A stretch of 64,000 bases of DNA from assembly GCF_004209775.1 (NCBI RefSeq), contig NZ_CP035914.1:310001-374000 (forward strand), in the 5' to 3' direction. This DNA is from Synechococcus sp. WH 8101 (GTDB lineage Bacteria > Cyanobacteriota > Cyanobacteriia > PCC-6307 > Cyanobiaceae). This document shows, one piece after another, positions 8,911 through 17,317 of this stretch. Every line of letters begins with the position of its first letter. Position 1 is the stretch's first letter. A model generated the notes under the pieces. It was not told where the DNA came from and ran no database searches. It worked only from the letters and a program-made list of their open reading frames with translations. Position numbers and translations under genes: made by a program.

Positions 8911-9693
8911 ATGCTTCTCGATCTCACGGGCAAGAAGATCCTCGTTACCGGCATTGCCAACAACAAATCGATCGCCTGGGGTATTGCCCAGCAGCTCCGG
9001 GCGGCCGGGGCCGAACTGGGTATCACCTATCTGCCCGATGAGAAGGGCCGTTTCGAAGCCAAGGTGCGTGATCTGACCGCACCCCTGGAGCCCAGCCTGT
9101 TTCTGCCCCTGAATGTGCAGGACGCCGCTCAGATGGAAGCGGTGTTCGCCGAGATCAAGCAGACGTGGGGCGTGCTCGATGGTCTGGTGCACTGCCTCGC
9201 CTTTGCCGGCAAGGAGGAGCTGATCGGCGACTACAGCGCCACCACCGCCGAGGGTTTTGCCCGCGCCCTGGAGATCAGCGCCTATTCCCTTGCCCCCCTC
9301 TGCCGCCACGCCAAGCCCCTGTTCAGCGAGAAGGCCGGCGTGGTCACCCTCACCTATCTCGGCGCTGAGCGGGCGATCCCCAACTACAACGTGATGGGTG
9401 TGGCGAAGGCGGCGCTGGAAGCCTCGGTGCGTTATCTCGCCGCCGAGCTGGGCCCGGACAAGCAGGTGCGGGTCAACGCGATCAGTGCCGGCCCGATCCG
9501 CACCCTCGCCAGCTCGGCCATCGGCGGCATCCTCGACATGATTCACAACGTGGAGGAGAAGGCGCCGTTGCGCCGCACCGTCACCCAGACCGAGGTGGGC
9601 AACACCGCCGCCTTCCTGCTCAGCGAGCTTTCCAGTGGCATCTCCGGCCAAACCCTCTACGTGGATGCGGGCTACTGCATCAATGGCATGTGA
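8911..9693 (+). CDS. fabI: Enoyl-[acyl-carrier-protein] reductase (NADH)
   Basis: Last reduction in each cycle of type II fatty acid synthesis, reducing trans-2-enoyl-ACP. The 260-aa length and layout match FabI: FabI-type cofactor loop GIANNKSIAWGIA (residues 14-26), then the catalytic set Tyr149 in LTYLGAERA, Tyr159 and Lys166 (YNVMGVAKAALE), the Y-x6-K spacing of FabI. ISAGPIRTLAS and the C-terminal GQTLYVDAGY are also typical. The ATG at 8911 is placed correctly for the Rossmann strand (KKILVTG). The VapBC pair sits immediately downstream, ahead of hisB. Confidence 0.97.
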   Translation: MLLDLTGKKILVTGIANNKSIAWGIAQQLRAAGAELGITYLPDEKGRFEAKVRDLTAPLEPSLFLPLNVQDAAQMEAVFAEIKQTWGVLDGLVHCLAFAGKEELIGDYSATTAEGFARALEISAYSLAPLCRHAKPLFSEKAGVVTLTYLGAERAIPNYNVMGVAKAALEASVRYLAAELGPDKQVRVNAISAGPIRTLASSAIGGILDMIHNVEEKAPLRRTVTQTEVGNTAAFLLSELSSGISGQTLYVDAGYCINGM

Positions 9694-9729
9694 GTCCGGC
9701 AAGACACCGCAGGCTCATCCACCGCTGGA

Positions 9730-10170
9730 TCATCGCTCCGCTGCACGCAGTGGATTACAGAAGCGCAGGCCCGCGAAGCGGCGAAAATCGCTGTCAGCCG
9801 AGCAGAGCAGGCAGTTGTGCTCGATCGCCAGCGCAGCCAGGTGCGCATCACTGGTGCGATTGCCCGCCGTGCCAGCGTCCTGAAGCAGCAGGCGCAGTCG
9901 ATCCCAGTGTGTCCGGGACGGCTGCAGCACCTCTACCAGGGGATGCTGCAGCCAGCCTTCCACCAGATCCAGGGCTTGCTCAGGCTTGAGGGGGTGCAAC
10001 ATCAAGCGATGCTGGGTGCTGATGCACAGGACGGCTAACACCACGCTCCAGGGCAGAGCGATGGCTTCGTCGCCATTGAGCGTGGCTTCCAGCCAGGCCT
10101 TCGCGGCGCTGTGATGAGGAGTCTCCCTCAGCGACGCGTAGAGCCAGAGGTTGGTGTCGATCAGAATCAC
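9730..10170 (-). CDS. vapC: VapC-type PIN-domain toxin
   Basis: PIN-fold RNase toxin of a type II toxin-antitoxin pair. The 146-aa product begins with the PIN strand [12 protein letters not shown] (Asp5 acidic ligand), has a LPWSVVLAVL helix, and a DAHLAALAIEHNCLLCSADSDFRRF block carrying the other acidic residues. In the position where many VapC proteins carry a Glu (SVVxEVL) this one has Ala, which I recall as normal for the LPW subfamily. Start is a GTG at 10170 overlapping the antitoxin stop (GTGA, 4 bases). RNA target unknown. Confidence 0.88.
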   Translation of the reverse strand: MILIDTNLWLYASLRETPHHSAAKAWLEATLNGDEAIALPWSVVLAVLCISTQHRLMLHPLKPEQALDLVEGWLQHPLVEVLQPSRTHWDRLRLLLQDAGTAGNRTSDAHLAALAIEHNCLLCSADSDFRRFAGLRFCNPLRAAER

Positions 10171-10433
10171 CGGCTTTGGCGCAGCTTCTCGAGCAGCGCT
10201 TCATCTTCGAGGCCAGCGGCCAGCTGATTGGCTTTGCTGAGATCCACACCCGGTGCCAGGGCTCCGATCGAAAACGTCGGGCAGCGGTAGGGCTGGCGCT
10301 GGGGTGAGGCGGCCTGATGGAGGCCCGCCCGCAGCGTGTCATTCACCACTTGCTTGAACGGCTTGCCGCTGTCGAGCGCCTTCTGACGCAGCTGCCGGAG
10401 CAGAACGTCGTCGATACTGAGCGTGGTTCGCAT
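10167..10433 (-). CDS. vapB: VapB-type antitoxin (ribbon-helix-helix)
   Basis: An 88-aa partner of the PIN toxin. N-terminal ribbon-helix-helix: strand [15 protein letters not shown] followed by helices AKPFKQVV-like (here [16 protein letters not shown]), expected to dimerise on DNA and autoregulate the operon. The C-terminal part ([20 protein letters not shown]) would wrap the toxin. It precedes and overlaps vapC by 4 bases, the usual antitoxin-first arrangement. The strand is opposite to flanking fabI and hisB. Confidence 0.82.
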   Translation of the reverse strand: MRTTLSIDDVLLRQLRQKALDSGKPFKQVVNDTLRAGLHQAASPQRQPYRCPTFSIGALAPGVDLSKANQLAAGLEDEALLEKLRQSR

Positions 10434-10531
10434 GGCATCAAGATGCTTCTGCGCTGAGCATCATGGCATCACCGCGAAGGCTTCGGCATGATCGAAGTCT
10501 TCGAGTGGGCGCCGCCTGGCGTCGTCTCTTC

Positions 10532-11164
10532 ATGCAGAACGGCAGCTCCCCGACGCCCATGCGCACCGGCACCATCCATCGCATCACCGGTGAAACCGAC
10601 GTGCGCGTCCAGCTCGGGCTCGACGGCAGCGGTCGCTGCAAGGCCGAAACGGGGGTGCCCTTCCTCGATCACATGCTCCACCAGATCAGCAGCCATGGCC
10701 TGATCGATCTGGAGATCGAGGCCAGGGGTGACACGCACATCGACGATCACCACACCAACGAGGATGTGGGCATTGCTGTGGGTCAGGCCCTGGCCCAGGC
10801 CTTGGGTGATCGACGTGGCATTCATCGCTTCGGCCACTTTCTGGCGCCCCTGGATGAGGCGCTGGTGCAGGTGGCCTTGGATTGCTCCGGCCGCCCCCAC
10901 CTGAGCTTCGGTCTGCAGATTCCCGCCCAGAAGATCGGCACCTACGACACCGAACTGGTGAAGGAGTTCTTTGTGGCCGTGGTGAACAACTCCGGTCTGA
11001 CGCTCCACATTCGTCAACTGGATGGGGTGAACTCCCACCACATCGTCGAGGCCTGCTTCAAAGCCTTCGCCCGTGCCCTGCGCCTGGCCACGGAGATCGA
11101 TCCCCGTCGGGCCGGCGCGGTGCCCAGCAGCAAGGGGGTGTTGGAGCAGGCCGGCGTCGGCTGA
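10532..11164 (+). CDS. hisB: Imidazoleglycerol-phosphate dehydratase
   Basis: Sixth step of histidine synthesis, dehydrating imidazoleglycerol phosphate. Monofunctional 210-aa enzyme with the manganese-ligand motifs DHMLHQ and [10 protein letters not shown] in the first half and [14 protein letters not shown] in the second, plus the C-terminal SSKGVL. Two starts are plausible: ATG 10532 (used) and ATG 10559 (before [10 protein letters not shown]), the latter giving 201 aa; neither has a clear Shine-Dalgarno. The frame upstream to 10463 shows no family homology. There is a 76-base gap to the carotenoid oxygenase on the same strand. Confidence 0.93.
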   Translation: MQNGSSPTPMRTGTIHRITGETDVRVQLGLDGSGRCKAETGVPFLDHMLHQISSHGLIDLEIEARGDTHIDDHHTNEDVGIAVGQALAQALGDRRGIHRFGHFLAPLDEALVQVALDCSGRPHLSFGLQIPAQKIGTYDTELVKEFFVAVVNNSGLTLHIRQLDGVNSHHIVEACFKAFARALRLATEIDPRRAGAVPSSKGVLEQAGVG

Positions 11165-11240
11165 ACCGTGCCGCGGGCTCCATGGAGGCCGCGCTTCACA
11201 GTCCGTTACGAGAGGATGGGATCTGCCTCGCCTGCCGCCC

Positions 11241-12773
11241 GTGACCGTTGCTCCCGCCGCTGATCGCTTCAACCGCGAGGACTGGGTCAGCGCGTTCCGC
11301 AATGTGGAGCAGGAGCTCACCGACGTGGCGCTGCAGCCAGTGCGCGGAACGGTGCCGCCAGAGCTGGTGGGCACGCTCTATCGCAACGGTCCCGGTCGCT
11401 TGGAACGGGGTGGCCAGCGCGTGCATCATCCGTTTGATGGTGACGGCATGATCACGGCCCTGCGCTTTGGGGCTGGCGGTGCGGTCAGCCTCAGCAACCG
11501 TTTTGTGCGCACCGCCGGTTGGTTGGCGGAGGAAGCTGCCCAGAAGGTGCTGTATCGCGGGGTGTTCGGCAGTCAGAAGCCCGGGGGGCCGCTGGCGAAT
11601 GCCTTTGATCTGCGCCTGAAGAACATCGCCAACACTGGTGTGGTGCGCCTGGGCGATGCGCTGTTGGCGCTGTGGGAAGCGGCCGAGCCCCATGCCCTCG
11701 ATCCCGACACGCTCGAGACCCGGGGCATCTCCTTGCTCGGTGGCGTGCTCAGCCCCGGCGAGGCCTTCAGTGCCCATCCGCGTTTTGATCCCGGCCATCA
11801 CGGCCGGCCGCGCCTGGTCACCTTTGGCGTCAAGACCGGTCCCCGCAGCACGATCCGGCTGATGGAGTTCGCCACGGAAGACGATGCCGCTGCCGGCATC
11901 CGCGCCGGTGATCTGCTCAGCGAGCGTCGCGACAGCTTCAACGGCTTTGCTTTCCTGCACGATTTTGCGATCACGCCCAACTGGGCCGTGTTCCTGCAGA
12001 ACGCTGTGGCCTTCAATCCCCTGCCGTTTGTTCTTGGTCAGAAAGGTGCGGCCCAGTGTCTGCAGTCCAAGCCCGGCGGCCAGGCGAAGTTCTGGTTGAT
12101 TCCCCGCGATGGCGGTGCCTTCGCTGGCCAGCAGCCGCGGATCATCGACGCCCCGGAGGGCTTCGTGTTTCACCACCTCAACGCCTGGGAGCAGAACGGC
12201 GATGTGGTGGTGGAGAGCATCTATTACAGCGATTTCCCCTCGATCGGCCCGGATGTGGATTTCACGGCCGTGGATTTCGATTTGATTCCTGAAGGGTTGC
12301 TGGAGCAGTGCCGCATCGATCTGGAGACCGGCACGGTGGCAACGCAGCGTTTGAGCGAGCGTTGCTGTGAGTTCGCGATGGTGAATCCCAATAAGGAGGG
12401 CCTGCCCTGCCGCTTCGCCTGGATGGCCGCGGCAGAGCGGGAGCAGGGCAATGATCCACTTCAGGTGATCAAGAAGCTCGATCTCCGCACCGGAGACCGC
12501 CAGATCTGGAGCGCGGCGCCGCGCGGTTTCGTGAGCGAGCCTCTGATGGTGCCCAGGCCCGGTGCGGAAGCAGAAGATGATGGCTGGGTGCTCGAACTGT
12601 TCTGGAACGGGGAACGGCGGGGCTCGGATTTGGTGATCCTGGATGCTTCAGATCTCAGCGAGCTGGCGGTATTTGAGCTCCCCTTGGCGATTCCCCATGG
12701 CCTGCATGGCAGCTGGGTGCCTTCCGTTAATTCGGCACCTGCAGGCGGTTCACCAGGTGGCGCTGCTCCATAG
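11241..12773 (+). CDS. Carotenoid oxygenase (RPE65/apocarotenoid cleavage family)
   Basis: Non-heme Fe(II) dioxygenase cleaving carotenoids or apocarotenoids, often giving retinal in cyanobacteria. The 510-aa protein has the family opening ELVGTLYRNGPGRLERGG, then HHPFDGDGMI, and histidine blocks for the four-His iron site: AHPRFDPG, LHDFAIT, FHHLNAWE and PHGLHGSW near the end. A GTG at 11241 is chosen because homology starts just after it and the longer frame runs into hisB. Substrate is uncertain. It converges with the next minus-strand gene, overlapping it by 47 bases. Confidence 0.9.
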   Translation: MTVAPAADRFNREDWVSAFRNVEQELTDVALQPVRGTVPPELVGTLYRNGPGRLERGGQRVHHPFDGDGMITALRFGAGGAVSLSNRFVRTAGWLAEEAAQKVLYRGVFGSQKPGGPLANAFDLRLKNIANTGVVRLGDALLALWEAAEPHALDPDTLETRGISLLGGVLSPGEAFSAHPRFDPGHHGRPRLVTFGVKTGPRSTIRLMEFATEDDAAAGIRAGDLLSERRDSFNGFAFLHDFAITPNWAVFLQNAVAFNPLPFVLGQKGAAQCLQSKPGGQAKFWLIPRDGGAFAGQQPRIIDAPEGFVFHHLNAWEQNGDVVVESIYYSDFPSIGPDVDFTAVDFDLIPEGLLEQCRIDLETGTVATQRLSERCCEFAMVNPNKEGLPCRFAWMAAAEREQGNDPLQVIKKLDLRTGDRQIWSAAPRGFVSEPLMVPRPGAEAEDDGWVLELFWNGERRGSDLVILDASDLSELAVFELPLAIPHGLHGSWVPSVNSAPAGGSPGGAAP

Positions 12774-13638
12774 AAGCGCGCCAGTTGATCTTCCTCCCCA
12801 CACGCATCCCCACGCTGGCGCCGATTTGCCGAGCTGCAGGGCTGTTGCCGCCGAACAGGGAGCCAATCCTGGCGGCGAGCGATTCGCTGAGGGCTTCCCC
12901 GGCGCTGTCGTCCACCATGCTGTTGAACCAGCGCCGTTTCCCCACACCCTTCCATCCCGTGGTGAGGTCGCTGCCGAGCTGGCCACCGAGCATGCCGCCG
13001 ACGGCAAATCCAGCCAGACCACCCACGGGGCCGGCGATTGCCAGGCCCAGCACTGTTCCAGAGCGGGTGCCCATCTCTTCGCCGAGCTGGGTGGAAAGCC
13101 GATTCCAGGTGAGAGGAAGCACCTGATTGTGGACGGGATTCTTGCCATCCGCCAGGGCGCTGCCCAGCACGGATCCGATCACTGCACCGAACAGGGAGCC
13201 CGTGGCCCCCAGGATCAGGGCGCCTTGGGGGCCGAACAGCACCGCCCCCACCGTGCCGGCGGCCCCCGCCAACAGAACCTGACCGGCCACGGCTCCGATC
13301 ATGCTGCCGCCCACTTCCCGGCTCACCTGATCCCAGCCGCCGGTCGGGGGCGCCGATGGCGCCGGTGCTGTCGCTGGATCGGCATGGGTGACATCGCTCA
13401 GTTGCCAGCCCATGGCGGCCAGTGCGATCTGCCAGCGCACGGCGGTGCAGCCAGGCACCAGCTCAATCACCAGCGATCGGCTTGCTGCTGACCAGCGCAG
13501 CGAGGTCACCCAGGGTTCCGCGAGCAGCATCGATCGCAGGCCCCGCTGCTCCTCTGCGGTCAGATCCGCCGGCCAGCGCAGCCGCAGGCGACCAGGCAGC
13601 TCATGCACCACCTGCAGGGTGTTGGATCGCTGGTTCAT
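12727..13638 (-). CDS. HMA-like, glycine-rich membrane-associated protein
   Basis: Function unknown. The first ~80 residues resemble a heavy-metal-associated-like fold of the HMA2 type (VVHELPGRLRLRWP opening, then LRSMLLAEPWVTSLRW and SRSLVIEL strands) but lack the CxxC metal site. After a Pro/Ala linker there are several Gly/Ala-rich segments (GSMIGAVAGQVLLAGAAGTVGAVLFG, split here as two hydrophobic runs; IGSVLGSALADG; LAIAGPVGGLAGFAVGGMLGG) that look like glycine-zipper membrane helices, and a basic C-terminus. Start ATG 13638. Its 3' end overlaps the carotenoid oxygenase by 47 bases. Confidence 0.65.
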   Translation of the reverse strand: MNQRSNTLQVVHELPGRLRLRWPADLTAEEQRGLRSMLLAEPWVTSLRWSAASRSLVIELVPGCTAVRWQIALAAMGWQLSDVTHADPATAPAPSAPPTGGWDQVSREVGGSMIGAVAGQVLLAGAAGTVGAVLFGPQGALILGATGSLFGAVIGSVLGSALADGKNPVHNQVLPLTWNRLSTQLGEEMGTRSGTVLGLAIAGPVGGLAGFAVGGMLGGQLGSDLTTGWKGVGKRRWFNSMVDDSAGEALSESLAARIGSLFGGNSPAARQIGASVGMRVGRKINWRASMEQRHLVNRLQVPN

Positions 13639-13777
13639 GGCGGCGGATCACCTCACGGCATGCTGCTCGAACCTGGATGGATCTGGTGATGATTGGTGCC
13701 AGACCGGTCACGCCTGCGTCACATCGTCGGCAGCGGAACGACCTAGACAGCCAGGGTCATCGCCGCGCGTCGTCCGG

Positions 13778-14506
13778 ATGCCTCCTCGTTCCCCCCTGTC
13801 TGTTGTGCCTCGGTTGCGCTTGTCTGGCTTTGCCGCGTTGTCGCTTCTTCCCGTGGTCGCCCTGCTGCCCCTGAAGGTTCAGGCCCAGGTGCGCCCCGCA
13901 GCCTGCGCTGGCACGGTGTTGGAGCTGCGTGTGCTGGAGCGGGGGCAGACCCGCACGGATCGTTTCCGCTTTGCCCTGCGCTTGGAGGCGGAGGGGGCCA
14001 CGACGGCGGCGGCACTGGATCAGCTCAACCAGCGGCTCGATGCGACACGCAAAGCGTTACAGGGGCTGGCGCAGGGACCGCTGACGATTCCGGCACCACG
14101 CACCTATGCCAGCGGCGGCGCCAGCCAGGGCCCGCGGCGTCGGCAGGCCAGCACCAGCATCAGCGGTGAGGTGGAGCGGGGCAGCTACGACCAGCTGATT
14201 CAGGTGGCTGGCCGGTTGCCCGGTGTTCGGCTTCAGGGCATCACCTCCTTGGCCTCAACCCAGAACCAGAACGCCTTGGCCGATCAGTTGCTGCAATCGG
14301 CCCTGAAGCAGGGACGGGAGCAGGCTGAGCGCACGGCAGCGGCGCTCGGCCTGCGGCGGGTGGCGCTGCTGCGGATCGATCAGCGTGGGAGTGGCACAGT
14401 GCGGCCCCTGGCCTTTGCCGCCAATGCGGGCCGTCAGTTCCGACCCGAGGAGGCGCCCCAGCCCAGTCAATCCCTGGAGTTGAATCTGGATTACTGCCTG
14501 TCCTGA
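13778..14506 (+). CDS. Secreted SIMPL-domain (DUF541) protein
   Basis: A 242-aa exported protein of the SIMPL/DUF541 family, whose biochemical role is not settled. N-terminus: basic residues, hydrophobic run (LSLLPVVALLPLKVQAQV) with an AxA-type signal peptidase site. Family features: GTVLELRVLERGQTRTDRF in place of the usual GxGxV opening, TAAALDQLNQRLDATRKALQ helix, and the QNQNALADQLLQSALKQGREQAERTAAALGLR helix pair (seen at about 150-185). The ATG at 13778 is chosen because it starts the signal peptide; the frame to 13388 is antisense to the HMA-like gene. Confidence 0.72.
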   Translation: MPPRSPLSVVPRLRLSGFAALSLLPVVALLPLKVQAQVRPAACAGTVLELRVLERGQTRTDRFRFALRLEAEGATTAAALDQLNQRLDATRKALQGLAQGPLTIPAPRTYASGGASQGPRRRQASTSISGEVERGSYDQLIQVAGRLPGVRLQGITSLASTQNQNALADQLLQSALKQGREQAERTAAALGLRRVALLRIDQRGSGTVRPLAFAANAGRQFRPEEAPQPSQSLELNLDYCLS

Positions 14507-14551
14507 TCGGTCCCGCCACAATGACCCTCAGCGGTTCGACTGCTGAACACC

Positions 14552-15751
14552 ATGCGCGCTCCGCTTCGCGCCCGTTTGCTCTGGTGGGTGAGTTTGGTGT
14601 TTGTGGCCTGGATGATCTGGGCGGAAACCAGCTTTCAGACCTACGACCGCTCGCTTGGGCAGGCCTTGAGTCTCACGCCCGCCCAGCTGGCTGCAATTGG
14701 CGGGGCTTTTCTGCTGCCCTACAGCCTGGTGCAGATTCCCGTGGGCTGGCTGCTCGATCGTTGGTCGGTGGAGCGGCTGCTGCTGCTGGGCGCCTTCACC
14801 GCAGCCGCCTGCAGCATCGGTTTCGCTCGTGCGGAGAGCTGGAACGCCTTGCTGTGGCACCGCTTCGGGCTCGGATTGAGCTGCGCGGTGGCCTTCCCGG
14901 CCTCCGGTCTGCTGGCGCGACGTTGCCTACCTCCTCAACGGTTTGCTCTCGCTATGGGAGCCACCGATAGTTTGTTGGGGTTCGGTGCGGTCGTGGCCGT
15001 GCTGATGCCGTTGCTGTTCGGCGGCCTGGGGTGGCGCCAACAGGTGTTGCTGCAGGCGATCGGCCTGATCGCCCTGGTGCTTGTGCCCCTGGCCTGCCTG
15101 CAGCAGCGCATAGCCATGGCCCCAGCCGCTGCGCTTGCGGCGTTGTCGTCGCAGCCTGCTCCAGATCGTCTGGTTACTCCAGATCGATGGACCTCCCGTG
15201 CCCGCCGCAAGGTGGCGCATGCGGCGGCGGTGTATGCCTGGGCCGGTGGGCTGCTGTTTGGGCTCGGGCAATACGGCCTTCTCTCTCAGCTGCAGCACTG
15301 GGGCGAGACGTTGATGCTCAACGTCACCCTGCTGCTTTCACTTGGGCTGGTGGCCGGCATGGTGCTGGCCGGTGCTCTGGGGGGTGTGCCTCACCGGCGC
15401 CGCACTCTGCTGCTGTGCGGGGCGTTGCTCACAGCGCTGGCGCTGGGTTGGCTGGTGCAAGGGGCTGACATTGCCTGGCAGCGCTTGATGGCTGGTGCTT
15501 TGTTCGGTCTTGGTCTCGGCCCTTGTGTGCTCGCTTTCCCGATGGCGGAGACGGCCGCGCCGGTGGGGCGGACCGCAATGGTCGTGGCGATGGTGAACAC
15601 CGCCGGTACGTTCAGCGGGGCGGTGATGACCCTCGTGTCGGGTTGGATGCTGCAACGGGCGGCCCAGGGTGAGCCGCCGCTGCTGTTGCCGATTTATGGC
15701 GCTCTGGCCCTGATGGGTGTGCTGTTGGCTTTGGCGGCCTCAAGACGGTGA
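14552..15751 (+). CDS. MFS transporter
   Basis: Major facilitator superfamily permease, 399 aa, about 12 membrane segments. The loop between segments 2 and 3 carries the family motif in the form GWLLDRWSVERLLLLG. A central basic loop near DRWTSRARRKVAH separates the two six-helix halves. Substrate cannot be deduced. It lies 45 bases after the SIMPL gene and its stop overlaps the convergent BCCT transporter gene by 12 bases (15740-15751). A link to the neighbouring solute operon is possible, but it is on the opposite strand. Confidence 0.85.
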   Translation: MRAPLRARLLWWVSLVFVAWMIWAETSFQTYDRSLGQALSLTPAQLAAIGGAFLLPYSLVQIPVGWLLDRWSVERLLLLGAFTAAACSIGFARAESWNALLWHRFGLGLSCAVAFPASGLLARRCLPPQRFALAMGATDSLLGFGAVVAVLMPLLFGGLGWRQQVLLQAIGLIALVLVPLACLQQRIAMAPAAALAALSSQPAPDRLVTPDRWTSRARRKVAHAAAVYAWAGGLLFGLGQYGLLSQLQHWGETLMLNVTLLLSLGLVAGMVLAGALGGVPHRRRTLLLCGALLTALALGWLVQGADIAWQRLMAGALFGLGLGPCVLAFPMAETAAPVGRTAMVVAMVNTAGTFSGAVMTLVSGWMLQRAAQGEPPLLLPIYGALALMGVLLALAASRR

Positions 15752-17317
15752 AGCCTCCTGTTGGCGCCATTCCTTCCAGGCCAGGCGTGGGGCGCTCCAG
15801 AGACTGGTGAGCACCAGGGGTGTCACGGGGACGGCTGTGATCACGATGAAGGCCTGCAGGGCATCGATCGAAGTGCTGTCGCCCAGGCCGCTGCCGATGC
15901 GCAGCAACACCAGAGTGAGGCTGCCGATCATCAGGGCCCAGAAGAGCCGCAGCAGCGCTGGTGGGGTACGTTGACCACTCACCACCATGGCGGCGGCATA
16001 ACTCATCGAGTCGGCGCTGGTGGCCATGAACAGCACCACCAGCACCAGGCCCACCGGAATCAGCAACCAGGCCAGGGGCAGCTGACCCAGGATCGCCAGC
16101 AGGGCCGCCGCCGCCCCGTTGTCGCTGAGCGGGCCGCTGATACTGCCGCTGTTGTTCAGCTCCAGGGCCATGCCGGTGCCCCCCAGCAGGGTGAACCAGA
16201 GATTGGTGACGATGGGGCAGAGGATGGCCACGGCCAGCACCAACTCCCGCACGCTGCGGCCGCGGCTGACGCCGGCGGTGAACAGGCCCATCAGGGGCGC
16301 GTAACCGAGAAACCAGCCCCAGTAGAAGACGGTCCAGCCATTCACCCAGTTGTCGGAGCGGCTGTTGGCCGCCAGGGCCATCTGGGGCAGGTTGAGCAGG
16401 TAGGTGCCGAAGGCGGTGAGGAAGTGGCGCATCAGCCACAGGCCCGGCCCCAGCAGCAGCAGTCCCGCGGCCATCGCCAGGGTGAGCCACACGTTCAGTT
16501 CCGAGAGCCATTTGATCCCGCGCTGAATGCCGCTCACCGTGGAGCTGGCGAAAATTGCGGTCAGCAGCACCACCACCAGCGATTGCAGGCTGGCGCTGTC
16601 TTGCAGCCCAGGCAGCTGACCGGCCGCATGGCTCAGTTGCAGGGAGAGGAAGCCGAGGGGGCCCACGGTGCCGGCGATCGCCGCCACCACCGACACCCCA
16701 TCGGCCAGATCCCCCATGCCGCCCTCGACCCAGGCCCTTGGCACCAGCCCCACCAGCAGCGATCGGGGCCGCAGCGGTTCGCCGCGACGCTCGCGAATCG
16801 AGAGGGTGATGGTGACCGTGGTCGCCACGAGCGCCCAGGCCAGAAACCCCCAGTGCAGAAAACTCACGGCCAGGGCTGGATCCACGGCCGCTGCCGTGGA
16901 TCCTTTGATGCCTGCGAAATAGGGCGCCGGCGTCTGGAAATGGAACAGGGGTTCGGCCGCCGACCAGAACACGCCACCGCCGGCCAACAGGGTGCAGATC
17001 AGAACGGCACACCAGTCGAAGAATTTCAGGCTCGGCTTGGCGTCAACGCCGCCCAGGCGCAGGCGGCCGATCGGACTGATCGCGAGCCCCACGGCGATCA
17101 GAAACAGCACCAAGGCCATCCACTGCCAGAGGCTGCCCAGCAGGGCACTGCTGAACGCTTTACCCGACTCGGTGAATGCTCTGGCGACCGCCAGGTCGGC
17201 CGCCGCCAGGATCAGAAAGAGCACCAGTGGAAGGGCCCCGATCCAGAGTGGGGGCTGGCGCCACCAGGGGCGCGGAACGTTGGGAGATGACGTCACGGAG
17301 TCAGGCGCGAACGGCAT
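15740..17317 (-). CDS. BCCT-family betaine-type transporter
   Basis: Secondary transporter of the betaine/choline/carnitine family, 525 aa, about 12 membrane helices. The third-helix glycine-rich segment reads GGGVFWSAAEPLFHF (canonical GIGLMFYGxxEPL). The substrate-binding Trp box reads YWGWFLGYAP where BetP has YWAWWISWSP: two of the four Trp positions are Phe and Tyr, still aromatic. GLFTAGVSRGRSVREL and the SADSMSYAAAMV segment are typical. The C-terminal tail is short, unlike the osmosensing tail of BetP. It is last in the four-gene operon; the ATG at 17317 overlaps the oxidase stop by 17 bases (a GTG at 17296 would avoid overlap). It probably moves the zwitterion made by the operon. Confidence 0.92.
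   Translation of the reverse strand: MPFAPDSVTSSPNVPRPWWRQPPLWIGALPLVLFLILAAADLAVARAFTESGKAFSSALLGSLWQWMALVLFLIAVGLAISPIGRLRLGGVDAKPSLKFFDWCAVLICTLLAGGGVFWSAAEPLFHFQTPAPYFAGIKGSTAAAVDPALAVSFLHWGFLAWALVATTVTITLSIRERRGEPLRPRSLLVGLVPRAWVEGGMGDLADGVSVVAAIAGTVGPLGFLSLQLSHAAGQLPGLQDSASLQSLVVVLLTAIFASSTVSGIQRGIKWLSELNVWLTLAMAAGLLLLGPGLWLMRHFLTAFGTYLLNLPQMALAANSRSDNWVNGWTVFYWGWFLGYAPLMGLFTAGVSRGRSVRELVLAVAILCPIVTNLWFTLLGGTGMALELNNSGSISGPLSDNGAAAALLAILGQLPLAWLLIPVGLVLVVLFMATSADSMSYAAAMVVSGQRTPPALLRLFWALMIGSLTLVLLRIGSGLGDSTSIDALQAFIVITAVPVTPLVLTSLWSAPRLAWKEWRQQEASPS

Noticed and set aside
8892-9026. N-terminal extension of the FAD-domain gene to 9026
   Set aside because: Would overlap the first 116 bases of divergent fabI; added residues show no photolyase homology.
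9730-10433. Prophage or integron around the VapBC pair
   Set aside because: No integrase, attachment repeat or tRNA junction nearby; flanks are core metabolic genes.
15761-17290. A 509-codon frame opposite the BCCT transporter
   Set aside because: Gln/His/Gly-rich shadow; the minus-strand frame has clear membrane helices and BCCT motifs.
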